The notes below the pieces were generated by a model that saw nothing but the letters and a program-made list of their open reading frames with translations, was not told where the DNA came from and made no database searches. Source: Burkholderiales bacterium (GTDB taxonomy: Bacteria > Pseudomonadota > Gammaproteobacteria > Burkholderiales > Usitatibacteraceae). From it: 64,000 nt of DNA. Shown here in pieces: positions 32,491-42,712 of the stretch. The first letter of the stretch is position 1, and each line of letters opens with the position of its first letter. The stretch covers positions 1 to 64,000 of the forward strand of contig JAHCLE010000001.1 in assembly GCA_026125445.1 (NCBI GenBank). Direction: 5' to 3'. The position numbers and the translations under genes are program-made.

Positions 32491-34887
32491 ATGCGAATGA
32501 CCCGCTCGTTGATTCTTCGCCTCCTCCTGCTGCTCCTGTCGGCCCTTGCGTCGACGGCGTTCGCGGCGGACCGAGTCTATTCCTTCGAGTCGTTCGAACC
32601 CCGGGCAAAGGCCACGGAGACGCTGCGCCTCGCGCCGGGTGCCGGAATGGCCGTCCGCATCGATCTCGGCGAGGTCGACGCCGGTCGCATCGCTGCGGCC
32701 AAGGAAGCGAACGCGAATCAGTTCCTCAAGAGCTTGCAGATCGGCGTGGACCGCCCCGTTGCCGGGACCGCCCAGGCGCGCGCAACGGCGCTGCGCTGGC
32801 AACGCGTCGAAGGCGGCGCGGCCGCCCACTGGGAAGTCGTCTCCAAGGACGCCCGCGCCCTGCGCGTGGGACTCGCCGGTTCCGGCCTTCCCGCCGGAGT
32901 GCAGGTGCGCTTCGCGGCGGCAGCCGAGCCGGGCGTCGTCTACGGGCCCTTCGACGCCGCGGAGATCGAGGCGAATGGCGGACGCTTCTGGAGCCCCGTG
33001 CTGGAAGGCGAGCGCGCCCTCGTCGAGGTCTTCGTCCCGGATGGCGCGGGCAGGGACCTGCCGCTCGCGGTATTCCGCGTCGACCACCTGTTCGCGAGCC
33101 CCAAGGATGCCGACATGGAAGCGCTGGCGAAGGCTTCCGGCGCATGCCAGGTGGACGTCATCTGCCGCAGTGCCACCGACACCGCTCTTGCCAGCACCAG
33201 CCGGGCGGTGGCGCGCATGACGTACTCGGATGCCTCCGGCACCTATTCCTGCACGGGCACGCTCCTCAATACGAGCATCGGCCCGGTGGCGCCGTACTTC
33301 TACTCGGCGGCACACTGCATCTCGACGCAGGCCCAGGCGAACACGCTCACGACGCACTGGTTCTACGACCGTGCGGGTTGCGGCACCGGCGGCACGAGCT
33401 CCGCCTACGTGCAACTCGCCGGCGGTGCGACCCTGCTCCACGCCGACGCTTCCACGGACGTGCTGCTCCTCAAGTTGCTGCGCGCGCCGCCGGCGGGAGC
33501 CGTGTACAACGGGTGGGACAGGGCAACGCCCGTCACCGGAACGGCCGCCACGGCGGTGCACCACCCGATGGGCGACCTCAAGAAGGTGAGCCTCGGCAGC
33601 CTGGGAGGTTTCAGCGGCTACTTCGCGGGGGGCGATACACACCTCGTCGTCCGCTGGAATTCCGTCGCGACCGGCACCACGGAAGGTGGCAGCAGCGGCT
33701 CCGGCGTCTTCACCTTCGCGGACTCGCAGTACCTGCTGCGCGGAGGCCTGCACGGCGGCCCGTCCAGCTGCACGGCCTCGTCCGTGGACCTCTTCGACTA
33801 CTATTCGCGCTTCGATCGCGCCTACGCGGTCCTGTCGCAGTACCTGGATCCGCTCCTGACCTGCAACTACGCTCTCGCGCCGACCGGCGCATCGGTTGGT
33901 TCCGGATCGGGCTCGGGTTCGTTCGCGGTGACGGCGACCTCGGCCTGCCCGTGGGTGGCGGTCAGCAACGCAGGCTGGATCACCAGCAGCAGCAGCGGGA
34001 ACGGCAGTGGGACGGTGACGTACTCGGTGGCCGCGAACCCCGGCGCGGCGAGGTCGGGCACGATTTCCGTCGGCGGGCGCACCTTCACCGTTTCGCAGGC
34101 GGGGGCCTCCACGACCAACTACACGGGCCTGTGGTGGAAAGGAGAGGAAGAGTCGGGCTGGGGCATCAACTTCGCCCACCAGGGCGACGTCGTCTTCGGG
34201 ACGCTGTACACGTACGACAACGCCGGCGCGCCCCTGTGGCTCTCCGCCACGATGTGGCTGCAGTCGGGCTCGACGTACTCGGGAGTGCTCTATCGCACCC
34301 GCGGGCCGGCCCTCGACGCGGACCCCTGGCCACCCGTCACTTACCCGCAGGACTACACGGAAGTGGGCACGATGACGGTCACGTTCTCGGGCGCGGACGC
34401 CGGGACTCTCAGCTACAACGTGGGTTCCAGCCGCGTCTCCAAGCCGATCAAGCGCATGATCTATGGCAGCCGGTCGTCGTGCACGTCCACGACGGGGAGC
34501 AGGATTTCCGCGACCAACTACCAGGACCTCTGGTGGAACAAGGACCAGCCCGGGTGGGGCGTCAACCTCACGCACCAGGACAGCACGATCTTCGCGACGC
34601 TCTACACCTACGACGACAGCGGCCGCGACCTGTGGCTCTCGTCCACCGGGTTCTTCCAGGGCGGGCGGACCTATTCGGGCGACCTGTACCGCACGACGGG
34701 GCCCGCGTTCGACGCCAATCCCTTCACGCCCATCACCTTCCCGCAGAACTACACGAAGGTCGGCACGATGACCTTCACCTTTGCGGATGGCGTCAGCGGG
34801 ACCCTGAGCTACACCTACAATGGCCGACCGGTGACCCGGTCCATCACCCGCATCGAATTCGCGAGCCCGTTGCCGGTCTGCCAGTAG
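32491..34887 (+). CDS. Exported trypsin-like serine protease with C-terminal repeats
   Basis: 798 residues with a signal peptide (cleavage near TAFAADR). The propeptide-like region is at about 25-215 and the chymotrypsin-fold domain at about 220-455. His is in FYSAAHC, Asp in ASTDVLLLKLL, Ser in GTTEGGSSGSGVF; this matches the lysyl-endopeptidase-like branch. A BACON-like beta sandwich (about 465-540, CPWVAVSNAGWITSSSS) follows. Two copies of a roughly 120-residue module complete the protein (LWWKGEEESGWGINFAHQGD and LWWNKDQPGWGVNLTHQDS), each ending near SRVSK or RPVTR. The repeats may bind a surface or glycan. It is the first chromosomal gene beyond the element. Confidence 0.88.
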   Translation: MRMTRSLILRLLLLLLSALASTAFAADRVYSFESFEPRAKATETLRLAPGAGMAVRIDLGEVDAGRIAAAKEANANQFLKSLQIGVDRPVAGTAQARATALRWQRVEGGAAAHWEVVSKDARALRVGLAGSGLPAGVQVRFAAAAEPGVVYGPFDAAEIEANGGRFWSPVLEGERALVEVFVPDGAGRDLPLAVFRVDHLFASPKDADMEALAKASGACQVDVICRSATDTALASTSRAVARMTYSDASGTYSCTGTLLNTSIGPVAPYFYSAAHCISTQAQANTLTTHWFYDRAGCGTGGTSSAYVQLAGGATLLHADASTDVLLLKLLRAPPAGAVYNGWDRATPVTGTAATAVHHPMGDLKKVSLGSLGGFSGYFAGGDTHLVVRWNSVATGTTEGGSSGSGVFTFADSQYLLRGGLHGGPSSCTASSVDLFDYYSRFDRAYAVLSQYLDPLLTCNYALAPTGASVGSGSGSGSFAVTATSACPWVAVSNAGWITSSSSGNGSGTVTYSVAANPGAARSGTISVGGRTFTVSQAGASTTNYTGLWWKGEEESGWGINFAHQGDVVFGTLYTYDNAGAPLWLSATMWLQSGSTYSGVLYRTRGPALDADPWPPVTYPQDYTEVGTMTVTFSGADAGTLSYNVGSSRVSKPIKRMIYGSRSSCTSTTGSRISATNYQDLWWNKDQPGWGVNLTHQDSTIFATLYTYDDSGRDLWLSSTGFFQGGRTYSGDLYRTTGPAFDANPFTPITFPQNYTKVGTMTFTFADGVSGTLSYTYNGRPVTRSITRIEFASPLPVCQ

Positions 34888-34981
34888 TCGCCGGCCGCCG
34901 GGCCCGCCGCCGGCGGGAAATCGGGCAAGATGCGCGTTGGCTCCGGCCCGCGCCACTCCCTTCTGCCCCCGCATCCCGCCC

Positions 34982-36091
34982 GTGCTTACCTTCACCCCCT
35001 CCCTCCACGGCCTCCGTGGGATCGCGGCGCTGGCGGTGCTGGCATTCCACTGGTCCGAGTATTTCCCGGCCCTGCCGACCGCGCTGCGCCGGGTGCCGTT
35101 CGCCGGAACCACCTGGGACCTCGCCATGCAGTTGGGCTTCGGCTGGCTCGGCGTCTACCTGTTCTTCGTGCTCTCGGGCTACCTGCTCGCCTCCCAGCTC
35201 GCGACGCAGTCCCTTTCCGGCCCGTCGGTGCTGCAGTTCTGGCGCCGGCGGTTCCTGCGCATCTTCCCCGGCGTCTGGTTCCAGGTTGCGATACTCGTCG
35301 TCCTGTCCTGGCTCGGCATCGCCCTGATCGCGCCATTCACGGGCACGCAGGTGCTCATGAACCTGATGCTCTGGATCAACATGCCCCCGTGGATGCAGCC
35401 GCCCCTCAACGGCGTGTACTGGACGCTGCCCATCGAGTTCTCCTTCTACCTCGCCCTGCCATTCATCGTCGCGATCCAGCGCCGCGTCGGATGGCGGACG
35501 ACGTTCGTCATCGCCCTGCTCATCGCCCTCGCGTGGCGGGCAGGCGTCATGGCGGCCTATCGCGGCGACCACATGGTGAGTCGCCTACCGATCCTCGACG
35601 CGCTGCCGGGCTCGCTAGCGAGTTTCATGGCCGGAGTGGCCATCTCGAACGTGGAATGGTCACCGACGCCCGCCCGGCGCCGGGCCTTCATCGCGTTGAT
35701 CGCCGCGGCGCTCCTCGCCATGGAGTACTGGCTTCTCGCCAACCGCGACACCTACTGGACGGGGCACTGGATGCTGGCCATCTGGAATCCGGTGGTCTCG
35801 GTCATCATCGGGCTGGGCGTTCTCGCGCTGCTGCGTCCGCCGCCGGAGCTCGCCTTCCTGGGCCGGCGGGAGCTCGTCTGGCTGGGCGAGGTGAGCTACG
35901 GGATCTACCTTTGGCACCTCCCCGCGATCTACCTCGTCAGGATGGTCGGCGGCGAGTCCCTCAATTCGCCGGCCGGAAGCGGGATCGCGCTCGTCGCGAC
36001 GGTCGCCATCACGCTCGTCATGGCGGCGTTGAGCTTTCACCTCGTGGAGCGACCCATGATGCGGCTCGGCAAGCGGGCGAGGGAAGCCTAG
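34982..36091 (+). CDS. Acyltransferase family 3 membrane protein
   Basis: 369 residues from a GTG at 34982; a TTG at 34937 is an alternative. About ten hydrophobic segments. The N-terminus FTPSLHGLRGIAALAVLAFHW carries the family LRG and catalytic-type His. Further motifs are VYLFFVLSGYLL, RRFLRIFPGVW, YWTLPIEFSFYLALPF and SYGIYLWHLP. Such enzymes transfer acetyl or other acyl groups to envelope sugars (O-antigen, peptidoglycan). The target is unknown; no polysaccharide cluster is adjacent. Confidence 0.9.
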   Translation: MLTFTPSLHGLRGIAALAVLAFHWSEYFPALPTALRRVPFAGTTWDLAMQLGFGWLGVYLFFVLSGYLLASQLATQSLSGPSVLQFWRRRFLRIFPGVWFQVAILVVLSWLGIALIAPFTGTQVLMNLMLWINMPPWMQPPLNGVYWTLPIEFSFYLALPFIVAIQRRVGWRTTFVIALLIALAWRAGVMAAYRGDHMVSRLPILDALPGSLASFMAGVAISNVEWSPTPARRRAFIALIAAALLAMEYWLLANRDTYWTGHWMLAIWNPVVSVIIGLGVLALLRPPPELAFLGRRELVWLGEVSYGIYLWHLPAIYLVRMVGGESLNSPAGSGIALVATVAITLVMAALSFHLVERPMMRLGKRAREA

Positions 36092-36118
36092 CGGCGGCTC
36101 CGGGACGAGAACCGGCCG

Positions 36119-36316
36119 TCACTTTTCCGGCATGCGGAGCTGCCACAGGTCCTCGTGCCTCATGTGCAGCAGGGGCTGCATGGCCAACAGCCCCGTTTGC
36201 CAGGTGCTGGATTCGAGGATACGCATCTCGGCGAACTTCTCCTTCGTGCCCTCGTCGACGGGCACCTCGAAACCGCTCCCGCGCATCATGGGGATGCCCC
36301 TGCGGTGCAGGGCCAT
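36119..36316 (-). pseudogene. Detached duplicate of the 3' end of a PrsW-like gene
   Basis: A 65-codon frame whose protein, from SGFEVPVDEGTKEKFAEMR to LLHMRHEDLWQLRMPEK, closely matches the last 65 residues of the intact protein at 38622-39635 (SGFEVPVDEATREKFAEMR ... LHMSHKDLWQLYMLGK). The nucleotides match too. Homology stops about 20 bases before the katG stop. It has no ribosome site of its own and is read as a remnant. The most likely origin is a duplication in which katG now separates the copies. Confidence 0.7.
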
Positions 36317-36337
36317 CCCCGCGGACGGGGGAGCCGG

Positions 36338-38560
<2,223 letters not shown>

Positions 38561-38621
38561 TTTATTGTTCTGATGAACGCGATAGGAAATTCCACTCGCG
38601 CCGGCCGGGGCCGGCGGTCCC

Positions 38622-39635
38622 CTACTTGCCGAGCATGTAGAGCTGCCACAGGTCCTTGTGGCTCATGTGCAGCATGGGCTGCAGGGCGAGGAGCCCCGTG
38701 CGCCCGATGCTTCCCTCGAGGTAGCGCATTTCCGCGAACTTCTCCCTCGTCGCCTCGTCCACGGGCACCTCGAAGCCGCTCTCGCGCATCAGGAGGATGC
38801 CCTTGGCGCGCAGCGCCAGCTCCGTGTAGAGGCGCAGGTAGCAGAGCAGGTCCGCCACCACCGGCCCGTGGAACCTGTCCTTGAGGGTGTGCAGGTATTG
38901 CCCGACGGGAGAGTCCGAGAGACGCCCGGAATTGATGAGCTCCAGCATCTCCGTGTCGGCGTCGAATCCGTGCCCCAGCCATGCGCCCAGCGCCTTCTCG
39001 CTGCGACTGAAGGCGAAGTGCAGCATCGGGGGCAGCACCAGCAGGATCCCCACCGTCGAGGCGATCGGCGACAGGAAGAAGTGGTTGAACGCCGAGTGCA
39101 GCGCGACCGCGATCGCGAAGCCGGGCAGGTACTGGCCCACGCCCGCGCGCCCCGCCTGCTCGATGCGCGCGAGCCCCAGCACGGCGAAGAGCGCCGTGGC
39201 CCCGCCGTGCATGATCGCGGTGCCGAATCCGCGCACGATCCAAACGCCCAGGCCCGCCCCGGGCGTCTGGTGCAGGTAGAAGAGGTTCTCCACCAGCGCG
39301 AACCCGGCGCCGACCGCGAAGCCGAAGATCGCCGCGTCGACGAGGAAGCCGACGCGGTGGGCGCGCACGAGCGCCACGATGACGAGTCCCTTGAGCAGCT
39401 CCTCGCTCACCGGCGCGACGTAGCGCGTGAAGGAGCGGAACTCCAGCCCGGAAGCGCCCATGAGCCAGCCGTTCGCGAGGTAGCCTGCGCCCGCCACCGC
39501 CGCGCCGGCGCACACCACCGCGATCACCGACCGAAGCTTCACCAGCTTGTAGCTGTCCAGGTAGAGCAGTGCCGCGAGGAAGCTCAGGACGGGAAGGAGC
39601 CCCACCAGGCCCAGCATTGCCGCGCCAGCCGTCAT
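38622..39635 (-). CDS. PrsW-family intramembrane metalloprotease
   Basis: 337 residues with about eight hydrophobic helices. The PrsW signature is seen as VSEELLKGLVIVAL (EExxK), ENLFYLH and a later IMHGGATALFAV histidine, plus VALHSAFNHFF. PrsW enzymes cut anti-sigma factors or other membrane proteins, which is of interest given the sigma/anti-sigma pair about 4 kb away. The C-terminal 70 residues (SGFEVPVDEATREKFAEM) are a soluble tail outside the protease core, and a second copy of it lies beyond katG. Confidence 0.85.
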   Translation of the reverse strand: MTAGAAMLGLVGLLPVLSFLAALLYLDSYKLVKLRSVIAVVCAGAAVAGAGYLANGWLMGASGLEFRSFTRYVAPVSEELLKGLVIVALVRAHRVGFLVDAAIFGFAVGAGFALVENLFYLHQTPGAGLGVWIVRGFGTAIMHGGATALFAVLGLARIEQAGRAGVGQYLPGFAIAVALHSAFNHFFLSPIASTVGILLVLPPMLHFAFSRSEKALGAWLGHGFDADTEMLELINSGRLSDSPVGQYLHTLKDRFHGPVVADLLCYLRLYTELALRAKGILLMRESGFEVPVDEATREKFAEMRYLEGSIGRTGLLALQPMLHMSHKDLWQLYMLGK

Positions 39636-39648
39636 GTCCGATGGCGCC

Positions 39649-42597
39649 TCACAGGATCTTGAGCGACAGCATCCACTCGTCGCCGGCGCGGCTCCCGCCG
39701 CGGTAGCCGACCGCGTAGCCGGCCGAGAGCGTCATGTCGTACCAGTGCAGCACCGTGAAGCGCAGGTCGAGCTGGAAGCCGACGCTGCCGTAGTCCTTGC
39801 GGTACTGCGAGGACTGGGGATCCGTCCAAAGGGCGGAGGCGAAAACCGAGGGCCGCAGCCACGTCGCGTGGAATGCGGGCGTGCCTCCCTTCTCGAAGAT
39901 CCAGGGCGGCACGTTCCACTCGACCATCTGGCGCGCGAAGCTGCGCCCGGAGACCTCGTTCAGCCCGAAGCCCGGCAGCGCGTAGTACTCCCGGTAGCGC
40001 TTGATCTCGCCGCTGTCGACGTAGTTGTTGCCGAAGCCGCCGAAGTAGAAGTTCGCGAACGGGTCCTCGCGCTCGCCGTTGGCCGTTCCCGCCACGGTGC
40101 GGAACCACAGGGACGAGTGCTTCATGGGCAGCGGGATGCCGAAGTCGAAGCCGCCGCGGAACTGCGGAACGTTGTCGTGGTTGGCGCGGTTGAGCGTGGC
40201 CACGGCCTCCCAGGCGAGCCCCTTGTCGTCGTCCACCGCGCCCAGCGAGCGCAGGGCGTGGCTGTAACGCGCCGCCACCTCGGCCGTGACCAGCTGGTCG
40301 ACGGGCGCCTCGACGTTCTGGTAGTTGGGCAGGGCGTCGATCTTGTCGTACCAGGCGATCTCCGAGGTGAGCTTCAGCGTGCGCGGCGGGTCGTAGACCT
40401 GCCAGTGGGTGTAGCCCAGCTTCGCGGCGTAGCCCTTGCGGCTCTTCTTGGTGGGGCCGAAGAGGTCGTAGAAGTCGGATCGGTTCCAGGAAAGGCTCCC
40501 CTTCCAGCCCAGGTACTGGCCCGTGAGCTCCACGTGCCCGCGTTCCTCGCTCGGCAGGCCGCTGTCCGGCGAGCCGGCGACGGTGAGGCCGAAGTTCGCG
40601 TAGCCGAGCGGGTCGGAGAAGTTGAAGTGGTAGCCGATGCCCACCGAGTCCTTGTAGCCCTGGAGCACCGGGAAGGCGTTGTCGAGGGCGACGTTGCGCA
40701 GCGGGACGTACGGGCCCCGGCCGGTGACGACCTTGTCGTAATCGACGGCGCTCGCGGGCGGCACCTGCCAGGTCTTCACGACCGGGTGCTTCTCCGCGAC
40801 TTCCGTCCCGAGGAAGCGGATCGCGCTCGCGTCCTTCACGACGCGCGGCTCGATGGTGCCCGGGACGAATCCCTCCGCAGTGTAGGCGAGGACGAGCAGG
40901 CGGCCGTCGGCGAGCGGCCGGGGGCGGAAGAAGCCCGTCTCGGCGTTGGAGACGGCCTGCATGTCGTCCGTGGCGATCTCGTAGCGGAAGATGTTGGAGG
41001 CGCCCGTGTAGTAGCTGCTGCCGTACAGGTAGCGCCCGTCGGGGGAGAAGACGAAGCTCTCGGGGACGCTCTGCCCGAAGCGGAACTCGGACATCGGCTT
41101 GAAGTCGCCCGAGAGCAGCCTGCCGATCTCCCAGACCCGCAGGAACTGGTCGCCATTCACCTCGCCCATCGACGCCGAGAGCAGCCGCCCGTCGGGCGAG
41201 ATGTCGAGGTCGTAGGGAACGTGCTCGTAGGGCAGCGCCCACACCTCGTACCAGGTGTCGTACGGCGGCGGCAGGCGCACGATCGAGGCGATGCCGTTGG
41301 ACTGCCGCACGCCCCAGATCGACTTGTCCACGGGATTGAAGGCGAGCTCGCCCACGCGCGCGTCCTCGAAGAGCGTGCGCTCCTCGCCCGTCTTCACGTC
41401 CAGCGCCATGAGGTCGCGGTAGGCGGTGTTGTCGTTCACGTAGAAGAGCGTCGAGCTGCCCGGGTCCCAGGCGAGCGAGGTGACCGTGAAGAGCATGGCC
41501 CGCTTGAGGTCCACGAGCCGCCGCACGGTGCCGTCCCGCGTGTCCAGTGCACCGATGTGGTCGACGACGCCGGGGTAGCGGTAGGCGGCGAAGAGCGTGC
41601 CCGTCGCCTCGTCGTACTGCATGCGCGAGACGGAGCCCACGGCGCGGTCCACCAGCGGCTTGAACGGCGTGATGGGGAACTTGCGGACCTCGGCGAGGTT
41701 GCGCTTCTGGAACTCGTGCTCGAAGGCGATCCAGTCCTGCCAGGCCTTCTCGAGGGGGATGCCGAAGACGCGCAGGAAGTTGTCGGAGTAGTAGCGCTCG
41801 CTGCCCTCGTCGCGCCGGATCCACTCGACCACCTTCTCCGGCGAGTACGCGTACGCGAGCCAGGTGAAGAACCGGGTGCCGTAGAGGTAGGCGTTGACGC
41901 CCACCTGGAAGTTCACGCGCACCGCGTGCGAGGCGAGGCCCAGCGGATCGTAGAAGCGCGCGCCGTCGCGCACCATCGCGCGGAAGACCATCTCGTCGTA
42001 GCCGCCCTGGGCGCGGCCCAGGCCGCCGGCCATCCACGTCTCCATGAACACCGCGCCGCCCTCGTTGTACCAGCGCGGGGAATTGAAGCGCGGGATCGTG
42101 AGGAAGCTGTAGAAGAGCGACTCCGGGTGCTGCCATTGGGGCGCGACCTTTCCCAGGAGGAGCCTGCGCCACATGCGGTCCTCCTCGTTCGAGACGTCGC
42201 CGGCGGCCACGTGGACCATCTCGTGGTTCATGAGGAAGAAGAAGCGCTCGGTGGCCGGGAAGGTCTCGAACGCGTGCGATTCCGGCGCGATGTCGAAGAC
42301 GAGGCGGTTGTGGGGCGCGGAGTTCTGTGCCGCGTTGCCGAAGTCGGCGAGGTCGTTCAGGACGACGGTCGTGGGCTCCGAAGGCGTCCAGCCGAAGGTG
42401 CGCCGCTGCCAGGCCAGGGAATTCGTGTACGTGCGCACCGCGTGCGGGACGAGGTAGCGCAGCGGGTCGTAGTAGATGAGCTTGAGGTCCTTCGTTTCGA
42501 CATAGGACATGTCGACGGGACTCGCCTCGGGGCTTTCCTCGGCGAGGGCCGGCGCCGGGATGAGGGCGAGCAACAGGCAAGCGGCGCGAAGACGCAT
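39649..42597 (-). CDS. Exported gluzincin / beta-propeller / outer-membrane-barrel protein
   Basis: 982 residues from the ATG at 42597; an earlier in-frame start adds 19 residues but lacks a signal sequence at its tip. The signal peptide ends near PALAEESP. A zinc peptidase-like domain (about 30-300) has LMNHEMVHVA (HExxH) and WYNEGGAVFME (downstream Glu). A TolB/WD-like propeller follows (about 320-620; YDLDISPDGRLLSASMG, FVFSPDGRYLYGSSYY). The last third is beta-barrel-like, with alternating aromatic strands and the end EWMLSLKIL. This suggests a surface-anchored protease or sensor. Activity is inferred from motifs. Domain boundaries are approximate. Confidence 0.75.
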   Translation of the reverse strand: MRLRAACLLLALIPAPALAEESPEASPVDMSYVETKDLKLIYYDPLRYLVPHAVRTYTNSLAWQRRTFGWTPSEPTTVVLNDLADFGNAAQNSAPHNRLVFDIAPESHAFETFPATERFFFLMNHEMVHVAAGDVSNEEDRMWRRLLLGKVAPQWQHPESLFYSFLTIPRFNSPRWYNEGGAVFMETWMAGGLGRAQGGYDEMVFRAMVRDGARFYDPLGLASHAVRVNFQVGVNAYLYGTRFFTWLAYAYSPEKVVEWIRRDEGSERYYSDNFLRVFGIPLEKAWQDWIAFEHEFQKRNLAEVRKFPITPFKPLVDRAVGSVSRMQYDEATGTLFAAYRYPGVVDHIGALDTRDGTVRRLVDLKRAMLFTVTSLAWDPGSSTLFYVNDNTAYRDLMALDVKTGEERTLFEDARVGELAFNPVDKSIWGVRQSNGIASIVRLPPPYDTWYEVWALPYEHVPYDLDISPDGRLLSASMGEVNGDQFLRVWEIGRLLSGDFKPMSEFRFGQSVPESFVFSPDGRYLYGSSYYTGASNIFRYEIATDDMQAVSNAETGFFRPRPLADGRLLVLAYTAEGFVPGTIEPRVVKDASAIRFLGTEVAEKHPVVKTWQVPPASAVDYDKVVTGRGPYVPLRNVALDNAFPVLQGYKDSVGIGYHFNFSDPLGYANFGLTVAGSPDSGLPSEERGHVELTGQYLGWKGSLSWNRSDFYDLFGPTKKSRKGYAAKLGYTHWQVYDPPRTLKLTSEIAWYDKIDALPNYQNVEAPVDQLVTAEVAARYSHALRSLGAVDDDKGLAWEAVATLNRANHDNVPQFRGGFDFGIPLPMKHSSLWFRTVAGTANGEREDPFANFYFGGFGNNYVDSGEIKRYREYYALPGFGLNEVSGRSFARQMVEWNVPPWIFEKGGTPAFHATWLRPSVFASALWTDPQSSQYRKDYGSVGFQLDLRFTVLHWYDMTLSAGYAVGYRGGSRAGDEWMLSLKIL

Positions 42598-42660
42598 CCT
42601 CGAAGTCCCCTCGGTTGGCGGAGTCCGGCGAAGGATACCGGGTCGCCCGCACAAAGCAAA

Positions 42661-42682
42661 CCGCCGGCCCTGAGGCCGGCGG
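42661..42682 (-). terminator. Terminator of the pentapeptide-tail gene
   Basis: Stem CCGCCGGCC / GGCCGGCGG with a 4-nt loop. On the minus strand it is followed by TTTGCTTTG. Confidence 0.75.
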
Positions 42683-42712
42683 TCGCGGGTGCGGCGTCGC
42701 GAGGAGCGCGAC

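Noticed and set aside
32370-35327. Plus-strand open frame of nearly 1000 codons over the protease gene
   Set aside because: Shadow frame; low-complexity Arg-rich product, while the 32491 frame has signal peptide, triad and repeats.
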